Assembly: GCA_964619955.1 (NCBI GenBank)
Contig: CAZUJF010000014.1
Location: 1-64,000 of the forward strand
Origin: JACQFK01 sp964619955
Lineage (GTDB): Bacteria; Planctomycetota; MHYJ01; JACPRB01
Length of the DNA stretch: 64,000 bases
Direction: 5' to 3'
Made by a program: the position numbers and the translations under genes. Below, one piece after another: positions 8,563-16,439 of the stretch (positions within the stretch are counted from its first letter, which is position 1; each line of letters opens with the position of its first letter). The notes under the pieces were generated by a model. The model was not told where the DNA came from. It made no database searches and was given only the letters and a program-made list of their open reading frames with translations.

Positions 8563-11500
8563 CTATTTCTTCCGGAGTCCCTGCAGGAACGTCGCGAGGC
8601 CGGCGAGCTGGCGGGGCTCCAGGCCGAGCGCCGCGTTGTCCGGCATCAGGGAGAGGTCCAGCTGCCTGCGGCGGCTGATCGATTTCTTGGACAGGATCTT
8701 CGGGGGGCCCTCCACGACGCGGACCGTCACCGAGGCGCCGTCCTCGCCCGAGACGAAGCCCGTCAGCGTCTCGCCGTTCTCGAGCTCGAAGAGGTGGGCC
8801 TCGTAGCCGACGAGGATCGCCGCGCTCGGGTTGAGGATCGCGTCGAGCAGCCCGCGCCGGTCGAATTTCTCGCCGATGCGGCTCAGGTCCGGCCCGACGT
8901 CGCGCCCCTCGTCCCCCGCGCGGTGGCAGGAGGCGCAGGCGGCCGCGGGGCTGAGGAAAACGCGGCGGCCCTCGGCGGCGTCGCCCTCGAGGGCGGCGAG
9001 CTCCTCGATCGGGGGCAGGGGGCGACCCGCGGACGTGGTGCGGACGAAGGCGCGGCTGGCGAGCGCCCGCACGGTGAGGTCGGGGTTCCGGCGCAGGTCC
9101 TCCGCCGCCTGGGAGGCGTACTCGGGCGGAAGCTTCTTGTCGAGGGCGAGGGAAACGAGGATGGCGCCGCCTTCGGGGCTTCGCGCCAGGGCGGACGCGG
9201 CATCCCGGCGCGCGGCCGCGGGCTGGGCGGCATCCAGAAGCGTCCGGCGAAGGGAGGCCGCCCGTTCCCCCTCCGAGGGCCCGTCGTGATGGACGAGGAA
9301 GCGGATGCCCGCGGAGCCGGCGCCGTCGTCGACCCCCGCCCGGCCCTTGAGGGTGTCGAAGCCGCTCACGTCGTAGACGAGGACGGAGTCGGCGCAGGTT
9401 CCCAGCCCGTCGGGATGAACGACGCCGGAAACCCGGAGCGGAAGCCCCTGGCTGTTGAGGCCGGCGCGGACCGGGCCCTCGGCGCTGATGCATTTCAGCC
9501 CGGAGAGGGGGACCTCCCGCGCCCGGCCCCCGGGGTCCGTGCCGAGCAGGCGCGGATTGAGCCAGTCGGCCCCGTCGCGGGAGCCGCCGCCCGTGCGCCG
9601 GGCCGCGAGGTAGAGGCGTTTCGCGCCCCGGAGATCGATCTCGAAGTCGACCGCGCCCTTCGTGAGCGCGGGGCTGCTGAAGCGGGGGGCGCCGGGGAGC
9701 AGGACGGCGCCGATGCGGTTCTCGATCCGGACCCCGTGGGCCTTCCACTCCCGGCCGGCCCGGTGGGAGAGCCAGGAGGCCGCCCGCGTCCGGAGGTCCT
9801 CGGGGCCGCGTTCGGCGATCTCGCGGACCGCGAGGGCGGCCGCCTTCTCCTGGATGAACGCGAGGGCGTCGATCGCCTGGCTGCGGGCGGCGGCGGGCAG
9901 GGCCGCGTCGAGGGCGCGTTCGAGGAAGGCCGGGACGGCGGCGGCGGGATGCAGCCGCCAGGCGATGTCGGCGAAGGCCGGGGTCCAGGAGGAGGGCGGG
10001 CCGGGGCTGCGGGCCAGGAGGGCGTCGTAGAGTCCGGCCTCGATCCCCTCGGCCCCGCTGCCGAGGGCTTCGAGATACCAGCGGTCGCCCGCGGGATACG
10101 CGGCGGCCAGGACGCCCAGGAGTTCGAGGCGCCGCGGCGCCGGGAGATCCCGCAGCGCGAGCGCGAGTTCCCGGCGCACGGCGGGGGAGGCGTCCGCGGC
10201 CAGTCTGCCGGCGAGCTCGGGGATCCGGGCGGGGGCGCACTGCTCCAGGGCCCGCAGCGCGGTGATCCTCAGTTCCGGATCCGGATCCGAGAGGAGCGGG
10301 TCCACGTCGGCCCCGATGCGGGCCAGCACCCAGACCGCGCGGGCGCGGAAGAATCGGTTGGGATGCGAGAGCAGGGCCCGGAGCGCCGCTTCGCTGCGCC
10401 GGCCGCCGGCGGCCAGGGCGAGATAGCCCTGGTAGCGCAGGCCGGGCGCGGGGCTCTTCAGGAGTTCGATCTGGCCTTCGACGGTCGAGGCGTCGACCGC
10501 GGGGGTCCTGGGCGCGGCCCCCTTCGGGGCGACCCGGTAGATCGTCCCCTGGGCCTCCCGGTCCTGGGTGAGATGGCCGCCGACCACGGGATCGAACCAG
10601 TCGGCGACGTAGACGGCGCCGTCGCCGCCGACGGCGATCCCGCTGGGGCGGAACCAGAGGCGGGGGTCCGAGGTCTTCTTGTGCCACACGTAATTGGGAT
10701 CCTGGACGCCCGTGGACGTGAGGAAGGGGAAGGCGGAAAGGCGGAAGCCCGCGCCTTCCGGGGTCCGGCGATAGCCCCAGACGACGTTCTGGCCGGCCTC
10801 GCAGGAGAGCAGCAGCCCGCCGTCGAACGCCGCGCCCAGGGCCCCGTTCTCGTAATAGGCGATGCCGGTGGGGGCGCCGTTGCCGTAAACGTGGCCCGAG
10901 GGGATGACGCCGGGATCCTCCTGCCGCCAGTGGGCCACGGTGACCGGCTGCCACGGCATCCGGTCGGCCTGCCAGCTCCGGGTGCCGTCCTTCGAATTGT
11001 AGCCGCAATCGCCGTGGCGCATGAGCCAGGTCGTGCGGCAGCTCTGCGTGTCGTCGTTGTCGTTCATCCAGACGTCGCCGAAGGAGTCCGGGCAGGTGCC
11101 GTAGGGGTTCCGGAACCCGTGGCCGAGGACGCTCAGGCGGCTGCCGTCGGGCTCCACGCGGACCATCACGCCGCCGGTGTAGACGCGGCCGTCGTCGCTC
11201 TTGAGGCCCGGGGTGTTCTCGCGGTTGTGCGGGGTGCCGCCGGTGTACCAGCTTCCCGCGCGCAGGGTCCATCCGGAGCGGTCCGTGACGACATGGGGGC
11301 CCGCGTTTCCGGCGTTGCCGTACCAGCGTCCGTCGGGCCCGGCCGCGAAACGGTGGAGCCCGTGGTCGTGATCGAGGCCGCCCCAGCCGCCGAGGAGCTT
11401 CTCCTTGCGGACCACGCGGTCCTGCGCGTCCCGGGTGTACACGAGGAGGGCGGGGGAGCAGGCGACGACGACCTTGTCCCCGAGCACGGCGAGGCCCAGG

Positions 11501-11865
11501 GGGGCGACGAGGTCGGGGTCCTGGACGAAGACTTTCGACGAATCCGCCCGGCCGTCGCCGTCGACGTCCTCGAGGATCACGATGCGGTCGCCTTCCGGCT
11601 GCGCGGGGGGGCCGTCCTTCTTCGTGTTGAAGCGCCGGTAGTTGACGCCCTCGCTGACCCAGAGGCGGCCGCGCTCGTCCGCGTCGATCGAGGTCGGGTT
11701 GCGGAGCAGCGGCGTGCGGGCCCAGACGCGGACCTCCAGGCCCTCGGGGGCGCGGAGCGCGTGTTCCAGGGCCGGCGCCGGATCGTCCTGGGGGGCGCCC
11801 GCGAGGAGGGCCAGGGCGAGCAGTCCCGGAAGGGTCGAAGGGCGGCGGGCGACGATCGCGTGCAT
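8563..11865 (-). CDS. PVC-type membrane-bound dehydrogenase/heme-binding protein with NPCBM domain
   Basis: A 1100-aa exported protein. A signal sequence (1-25) is followed by the glucose-dehydrogenase-like beta-propeller of PVC membrane-bound dehydrogenases (about 35-450; LRNPTSIDADERGRLWVSEG). HEAT repeats span about 460-700. An NPCBM-type sugar-binding module lies at about 730-865. The C-terminal planctomycete heme-binding domain carries CASCH near residue 976 and the DVGPDLSRIGEKF and ILNPSAAI signatures. It presumably oxidises a sugar or related alcohol in the periplasm and passes electrons to the heme, but the substrate is unknown. Single-gene unit. A palindrome copy sits directly at the start codon, which has no clear Shine-Dalgarno. 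Confidence 0.85.
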   Translation of the reverse strand: MHAIVARRPSTLPGLLALALLAGAPQDDPAPALEHALRAPEGLEVRVWARTPLLRNPTSIDADERGRLWVSEGVNYRRFNTKKDGPPAQPEGDRIVILEDVDGDGRADSSKVFVQDPDLVAPLGLAVLGDKVVVACSPALLVYTRDAQDRVVRKEKLLGGWGGLDHDHGLHRFAAGPDGRWYGNAGNAGPHVVTDRSGWTLRAGSWYTGGTPHNRENTPGLKSDDGRVYTGGVMVRVEPDGSRLSVLGHGFRNPYGTCPDSFGDVWMNDNDDTQSCRTTWLMRHGDCGYNSKDGTRSWQADRMPWQPVTVAHWRQEDPGVIPSGHVYGNGAPTGIAYYENGALGAAFDGGLLLSCEAGQNVVWGYRRTPEGAGFRLSAFPFLTSTGVQDPNYVWHKKTSDPRLWFRPSGIAVGGDGAVYVADWFDPVVGGHLTQDREAQGTIYRVAPKGAAPRTPAVDASTVEGQIELLKSPAPGLRYQGYLALAAGGRRSEAALRALLSHPNRFFRARAVWVLARIGADVDPLLSDPDPELRITALRALEQCAPARIPELAGRLAADASPAVRRELALALRDLPAPRRLELLGVLAAAYPAGDRWYLEALGSGAEGIEAGLYDALLARSPGPPSSWTPAFADIAWRLHPAAAVPAFLERALDAALPAAARSQAIDALAFIQEKAAALAVREIAERGPEDLRTRAASWLSHRAGREWKAHGVRIENRIGAVLLPGAPRFSSPALTKGAVDFEIDLRGAKRLYLAARRTGGGSRDGADWLNPRLLGTDPGGRAREVPLSGLKCISAEGPVRAGLNSQGLPLRVSGVVHPDGLGTCADSVLVYDVSGFDTLKGRAGVDDGAGSAGIRFLVHHDGPSEGERAASLRRTLLDAAQPAAARRDAASALARSPEGGAILVSLALDKKLPPEYASQAAEDLRRNPDLTVRALASRAFVRTTSAGRPLPPIEELAALEGDAAEGRRVFLSPAAACASCHRAGDEGRDVGPDLSRIGEKFDRRGLLDAILNPSAAILVGYEAHLFELENGETLTGFVSGEDGASVTVRVVEGPPKILSKKSISRRRQLDLSLMPDNAALGLEPRQLAGLATFLQGLRKK

Positions 11866-11886
11866 ATGGTTAATGACATTACGTAT
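11863..11886 (-). promoter_or_regulatory. TAACC palindrome copy at the start of the PVC dehydrogenase gene
   Basis: On the coding strand, TACGTAATGTCATTAACC ends 2 bp before the ATG at 11865. This is a diverged member of the palindrome family, sharing the TACGTAA flank with the site at 11939. Confidence 0.4.
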
Positions 11887-11938
11887 CTGGCCGGGCGGGC
11901 GTTGTGCGGTCTCTATTGTTCCGTTTCCTGAAACTTGT

Positions 11939-11960
11939 CATACGTAACCGTATTAAGTAG
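11939..11960 (+). promoter_or_regulatory. TAACC/GGTTA-type palindrome upstream of 11996
   Basis: CATACGTAACCGTATTAAG, 36 bp before the ATG at 11996. It closely matches the site at 38153 (TAACCGTGTTATGTAG). Confidence 0.5.
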
Positions 11961-11995
11961 AGGGAGGCCGGGGAGGCCTTCCGAAAGGGGACGGG

Positions 11996-12589
11996 ATGGC
12001 GGCACTGTGGGGCTGGGTGGCGATGGCGGCCGTCGGGCTGGCGAGTTCGGCGGCGCTCATCAGCGAGGGGGCGTTCGGCGCCTGGAAGCCGTGCGATCTC
12101 TGCGACGGGGTGCGCCGGGTGTCCCTCCTCGAATCGGGCGCGCCGGGGGAGACCCGCCGGCTCCGGAACGAGGCCCTCAACGGACTGTACCGCGACCATG
12201 CGGACGAGCTGTCCCGGGGGCCCGGACGGGGGCCCGTGGACCGCTTCAGCTCCCTTCTGAAGCGGCGGCAACTCGCGGCCTTCGGGGACGTCCTGGAGGC
12301 GGAGGGGCTCTGGCGGAAGGGGGCGGCCGGGACGGGCGTCGTGGAAGGCCGGGGCCTCGAGGCTCAGCCCGCGTACCGGGAGGCCCTCAGGCTGCTGGAG
12401 GAACACAGCGATTTCTTCCTGGCGGGGATCCCGGATCCGGAACTGGACTTCGGACGGATTCCCGACGGGCTCCGCGAAGAGGCCCGCCGGGCCTATGCGC
12501 GGCTGAATCCGGACGGGCGCTTCGCCGGCGGCTTCGACCACCCTCTGTACCTGGCGGTGCTGAGGGAGGCGACCCTCGAACATCGATGA
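11996..12589 (+). CDS. Small membrane-anchored hypothetical protein with a CxxC motif
   Basis: A 197-aa protein that I do not recognise. Residues 3-25 are hydrophobic (signal or anchor) and are followed at about 33-36 by CDLC, then a mostly helical, charged soluble part. The CxxC could bind a metal or be redox active, but nothing more can be said. A palindrome copy lies just upstream. The truncated hemoglobin gene begins 80 bp after its stop, so the two may be co-transcribed. The start is preceded by a purine-rich GAAAGGGGAC stretch. Confidence 0.6.
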   Translation: MAALWGWVAMAAVGLASSAALISEGAFGAWKPCDLCDGVRRVSLLESGAPGETRRLRNEALNGLYRDHADELSRGPGRGPVDRFSSLLKRRQLAAFGDVLEAEGLWRKGAAGTGVVEGRGLEAQPAYREALRLLEEHSDFFLAGIPDPELDFGRIPDGLREEARRAYARLNPDGRFAGGFDHPLYLAVLREATLEHR

Positions 12590-12668
12590 CCTGCAACGTG
12601 TGCCGGGGCCCCGCAGGGGCCGCCGGCGGGGATGGAGACCGGATCAGGAACGTGGAAAGGAAAGCACC

Positions 12669-13040
12669 ATGGGCGGCGAGAAATCCCTCTATGAGCGGCT
12701 GGGCGGCTACGACGCGATCACGGCCGTGGTCAACGACCTGCTTCCGCGCCTGACGGCGGACCCGCTGCTGGCGCGCTTCTGGCAGAACCGCGGCGACGAC
12801 GGAGTGGCCCGCGAGAAACAGCTCCTGATCTCGTTCCTCTGCTCCTCGGCCGGCGGGCCGGTCTACTATCCGGGGCGGGACATGAAGCTGTCGCACAAGG
12901 GCATGAAGATCAGCGCGGCCGACTGGACCGCGTTCCGCCGGCACGTCGACGCGACCCTGGCGGCGTTCAAGGTGCCGGCCCGGGAGTGCGGCGAGGTGGT
13001 GGGCTTCATCGAGAGCACCCGCAAGGACATCGTGGAATGA
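12669..13040 (+). CDS. glbN: Group 1 truncated hemoglobin
   Basis: A 123-aa protein of typical trHb length. It starts with SLYERLGGYDAITAVV, the standard N-terminus of group 1 truncated globins. The proximal heme-ligating His is in KLSHKGMKIS. Such proteins bind O2 or NO and are often linked to NO detoxification or O2 sensing, which would fit the hemerythrins and Nxr-type operon elsewhere in the window (inference). The start at 12669 has GGAAAGGAAA upstream; the longer in-frame extension to 12600 has no globin similarity. The next gene begins 20 bp downstream. Confidence 0.88.
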   Translation: MGGEKSLYERLGGYDAITAVVNDLLPRLTADPLLARFWQNRGDDGVAREKQLLISFLCSSAGGPVYYPGRDMKLSHKGMKISAADWTAFRRHVDATLAAFKVPARECGEVVGFIESTRKDIVE

Positions 13041-13059
13041 CGGCGGCCGGGGGACCCCG

Positions 13060-14598
13060 GTGACGGCGCTGGCGGCCGTCCTGGCGCTGCTCTTCCAGGA
13101 CCCTGAGGCGTGGGAGTTGGCGAAGCGCCACGCCGGGGTCCACCGCTTCTCCACGCTCTTCACGGCCCACGACGTGCGGGACCGCCTCGCGGACGGGGAG
13201 AAGCTGTCGGCGGCGTTGGACTGGTGTCGTCGCAGCGGCGTCACCAAGGTGTACCTGGAGAGTTTCCGGGACGGCTACCAGGCGCGGCGCGAGGACCTGG
13301 AGCGCGCGCGGACCCGGTTCCGCGAGGCCGGGTTCGAGACGTCGGGGTGCATCACCCCCACGCAGGTCGGCAAGCCCTCGACGGGCTGGAAGATCATCGC
13401 CTGCTACAGCGACGCCGCGACGCAGGACCGGCTCCAGGCCGCCTTCGAGGCGGCCGCCGCGCTCTTCGACGAGATCATGGTGGACGACTTCTGGTTCACC
13501 GACTGCGCCTGCGCGGTCTGCGATGCGGCCCGGCGGGCGAAGACGGCGGTGGTGGGCGGCCGTCCCCATCCCGTCGCGGGCGACGGCTGGGCGGACTACC
13601 GCTGCGAACTGCTGCTGCTCCTGTCCCGGGAGCGGATCCTGGCGCCCGCCCGCCGGGTGAATCCCCGCGTGAAGGTGATCGTCAAATATCCCCAGTGGTA
13701 CGACCGCTTCCACGAGCGGGGCTACGACGTGGTCCGCGAAAGCGCGGAATTCGACCGCATCTGGGTGGGGACGGAGACGCGGGATTACGCGGACGCGCGC
13801 TGGGGGGGCACGCCGCAGTACGAGGCCTACTTCATCATGCGCTGGCTGGGCGGGATCGGCGGGGCGAAGTGCGGCGGGGGCTGGTACGACCCCTACGGCA
13901 CGACCCCGAAGACGTACGTGGAGCAGGCGCGGCAGACGGTGCTGGGCGGGGCGCGGGAGTCGCTGCTGTTCTGCTACGGGTCGCTCCTGAAGGACACGGG
14001 TCCGGCGAACGTGGAGGTCCTGCGGCGCGAACTGCCGGAGCTCTTCGCCGTCGCGGGCGAGGTGGGGCGCCGGACGCCCGCGGGCCCGGCGGCCTACAAA
14101 CCGCCTGGCAGCGATCCGGGAGGGGAGCCCCGCGTCTTCGATTTCGCGGGGATGGCGGGACTGCCGCTGGTCCCCTGCCACGAATTCCCCGAGGCGGCCC
14201 CGTCGGCGTTCTTCTCCGCGCACGCGATGAAGGACCCCGCCTTTCCGGAGAAGCTCGCCCGCTTCGTCGCGGCGGGCAAGCCGGTGCTCCTGACCGACGG
14301 CCTCGTGCGCGCCCTCGGCGAGCGCGCCTGGCTGAAGTCCCCGGAGGTCCGGACGGTCCGCCTGGGGAAGCGGGTGCAAGCCTTCCTGGAGCTGCCGGCC
14401 GCGGAGCTCGACGCGCTGAGGGAGCATCTCCTGCGCCCGTTCGGGACGACGCTGAAGGCTCCGGCGGGCGTGGCGCTCTGCCTCTTCACGGACGGAAGCC
14501 GGGTCCTGCAGAACTTCACGGACGCCGCCGTGGAGGCGGAGTTCAACGGCGGGCGTCTGACGCTGGCCGCGCGGGGCTGGTCCCTGCTCTGGAAGTAG
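13060..14598 (+). CDS. Putative TIM-barrel glycoside-hydrolase-like protein
   Basis: A 512-aa protein with a GTG start and a short hydrophobic N-terminus (LAAVLALLFQ). The first 320 residues alternate strands and helices in TIM-barrel fashion (VTKVYLESFRDGY, EIMVDDFWFTDCACAVCD, VKVIVKYPQWYD, RIWVGTETRDYA). Acidic residues at strand ends (MVDDFW) could be catalytic. The C-terminal part (about 330-512) resembles the amidotransferase-like and beta-sandwich ends seen in uncharacterised planctomycete glycosidase-like proteins. The Cys pair CACAVC is conserved-looking. I cannot assign a family or substrate. It lies 20 bp after the truncated hemoglobin gene and converges on the radical SAM gene (stops 4 bp apart). 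Confidence 0.6.
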   Translation: MTALAAVLALLFQDPEAWELAKRHAGVHRFSTLFTAHDVRDRLADGEKLSAALDWCRRSGVTKVYLESFRDGYQARREDLERARTRFREAGFETSGCITPTQVGKPSTGWKIIACYSDAATQDRLQAAFEAAAALFDEIMVDDFWFTDCACAVCDAARRAKTAVVGGRPHPVAGDGWADYRCELLLLLSRERILAPARRVNPRVKVIVKYPQWYDRFHERGYDVVRESAEFDRIWVGTETRDYADARWGGTPQYEAYFIMRWLGGIGGAKCGGGWYDPYGTTPKTYVEQARQTVLGGARESLLFCYGSLLKDTGPANVEVLRRELPELFAVAGEVGRRTPAGPAAYKPPGSDPGGEPRVFDFAGMAGLPLVPCHEFPEAAPSAFFSAHAMKDPAFPEKLARFVAAGKPVLLTDGLVRALGERAWLKSPEVRTVRLGKRVQAFLELPAAELDALREHLLRPFGTTLKAPAGVALCLFTDGSRVLQNFTDAAVEAEFNGGRLTLAARGWSLLWK

Positions 14599-14602
14599 CC
14601 GT

Positions 14603-16303
14603 TCAGGATCCCGCCGGACCGGCGTGGGAACGCAGGTCGATCGCGACCGCTTCGGGCGCCGGGCGGTCCTTCTTCCGGGCGTCCGGCCGCGCGTCCCCGG
14701 GGGACCGGAACGACCTCCGGATGAGCGGGGGATGCTGGAAGAGGTTGAAGCGGAGCGTGAAGCTCGTCCAGCAGGCGAAGCCGAAGGCGGCCACGGACTG
14801 GCAGCGTTCGGCGAGGGTGGGCTTGCCCAGCGCCTCGTACACGCGCTTCTGGAGCCGGCCGATGCCCCGCCGCACCTCCGCGGTGGGCCCCAGGAGCTTG
14901 CCGGTCAGGAAGATGGGGTAGGCCACCCGGATCTCGTCGGCGAATTTCCGGGCCTTGGCCCTGAGGTAGGGGACCGTCGAATCCTTGAGCGTGAGATAGC
15001 CCTCGAGCCAGCGCTCGACGGAGCGGAAGAGGGTGGGTCCGAGCCGCTTGAAATCCTCCTCGAAACAGCGCCGCTGCTCGGCTTCGATCTGCTCGGGGGT
15101 CATGGACCCGTGCCGGACCAGGGAGTGGAACCCGGTGCTGCTGTGGAAGAAGAGCTCGAGATCGTCCTTCACCTTCTCAACCAGCGTCCCCTCCTTGATG
15201 ACCTGCTCGTGGAACGGAGTGCCGGGGCAGGGCCCGTAGATGAGGAACTGGGTGAGGACCGGCTTGAGCGCCAGGAGCCCGCTGAGCTCCTCCTCGATGA
15301 TCTCGGGCGTCTGGTAGGGAAAGCCCACGATCATGGAGGCGAGGATCGTGATGCCGTGGCGCCGGAACTCGTCGAAGATCTCCGGGACCGGCCGGCCGGT
15401 CTGCTTGGCGTAGCCGGAGCGCGTCCCCTCGTAGCCGACCCAGAGCCCGTCGATCCCCATCTCCAGGATCTCGGTGACCTTGTACTGGCTGAGGGCCTTG
15501 ATGCTCGCGAAGCAGAAGATGGAGAGCGGGACGCCGGCCTTGAGGACGCAGTCGCGGAACTCCATGGCCCGCTTCTTGTTGAGGAGGAAGTCCTCGTCGA
15601 GGATGAGGATGTTGAGCTTCGGATCGTGCGCGAGGTAGCGGCGGACGACGCCGTAGAGGTCCTCGCCCGTGGGCAGCAGCCGGATGTGCTTCCGCTTGAA
15701 GAAGTGGGAGGTGCAGCAGAAGTCGCAGCCGTTGGGGCAGCCCAGGCCCCCGAAGATGATCCCCGTGCGGGAGACGTCCCGTCCGAAGATCCTCAGCGGG
15801 TTGATGATGAGCGGGTGGTCGTAGGGCATCTCCCGGGGCGTCTCGCCCAGGATCCGGCGCATGAAGGTGACGCCCTCCTCGCGGCAGATCTCGTCGCCGT
15901 AGGGCTTGAGCATCTCGTCGGGCGCGACGGTCCCGTAGCCGCCCAGCACGATGCGGCTCTTCGGGGAGTGCTTGCGGATCAGCGCGACCGTCTCGCGCAT
16001 CTTGTGGTAGGTGGCGAGGACGAACGAGACGCCCACGACGTCGTACCCGTTCTCCAGTTCGCGGATGAACTCCTTCTTCGAGGGGTACTGGAGGACCACG
16101 GTCGGGGCGTCGAGGTTCTCCGCGATGTACTCGAGGGAGAAGTGGATGTGGTGGGAGCGCGGGCTGAAGAGCCCCTGGGCGCGCGTCACCTGCTCGTGCA
16201 GCAGCTCGTAGCCCACGCTCGGCGAGTCGCCGTAGCGCACCCCGAACGGGCGGCAGACGCTGGTGAGCAGGACTTTGCGCGGGCGGTCGGACATCATGAT
16301 CAT
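14603..16303 (-). CDS. B12-binding-domain radical SAM protein
   Basis: A 566-aa cytoplasmic enzyme. The N-terminal part (about 1-180) is a cobalamin-binding-type Rossmann domain (YDVVGVSFVLATYHKM, SRIVLGGYGTVAP). The radical SAM core follows, with the CPNGCDFC cluster motif (CX3CX2C) near residue 194, ILILDEDFLLNKK, and MIVGFPYQTPE. The C-terminus is a basic extension. Members modify lipids, cofactors or peptides; hopanoid- and ladderane-related clusters contain such proteins, but nothing here fixes the substrate. The start has several adjacent ATGs (16303, 16297, 16294) and no strong Shine-Dalgarno. It is divergent from the HZS-alpha-like gene at 16440. Confidence 0.85.
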   Translation of the reverse strand: MIMMSDRPRKVLLTSVCRPFGVRYGDSPSVGYELLHEQVTRAQGLFSPRSHHIHFSLEYIAENLDAPTVVLQYPSKKEFIRELENGYDVVGVSFVLATYHKMRETVALIRKHSPKSRIVLGGYGTVAPDEMLKPYGDEICREEGVTFMRRILGETPREMPYDHPLIINPLRIFGRDVSRTGIIFGGLGCPNGCDFCCTSHFFKRKHIRLLPTGEDLYGVVRRYLAHDPKLNILILDEDFLLNKKRAMEFRDCVLKAGVPLSIFCFASIKALSQYKVTEILEMGIDGLWVGYEGTRSGYAKQTGRPVPEIFDEFRRHGITILASMIVGFPYQTPEIIEEELSGLLALKPVLTQFLIYGPCPGTPFHEQVIKEGTLVEKVKDDLELFFHSSTGFHSLVRHGSMTPEQIEAEQRRCFEEDFKRLGPTLFRSVERWLEGYLTLKDSTVPYLRAKARKFADEIRVAYPIFLTGKLLGPTAEVRRGIGRLQKRVYEALGKPTLAERCQSVAAFGFACWTSFTLRFNLFQHPPLIRRSFRSPGDARPDARKKDRPAPEAVAIDLRSHAGPAGS

Positions 16304-16341
16304 GCGGTGCGACTTTAACAGGTCGGCCGGTCCCCCACAAC

Positions 16342-16363
16342 CAAATAACCACGCTAATCAAAA
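16342..16363 (-). promoter_or_regulatory. Palindrome copy upstream of the radical SAM gene
   Basis: Coding-strand TTGATTAGCGTGGTTATTTG, about 40 bp before the start at 16303. It matches the TTGATTAACATGG site at 32832. Confidence 0.45.
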
Positions 16364-16393
16364 AGAAAATAGCGGCGCTTTCTGAGACCGCCG

Positions 16394-16415
16394 TTAGGAT
16401 AACCGGGTTACATAG
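16394..16415 (+). promoter_or_regulatory. Palindrome copy upstream of the HZS-alpha-like gene
   Basis: TAGGATAACCGGGTTACAT, with core TAACCGGGTTA: perfect TAACC/GGTTA arms around a single base. It ends 24 bp before the ATG at 16440. Confidence 0.55.
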
Positions 16416-16439
16416 GTGAGACGGTTGCGGAGGTGCGGC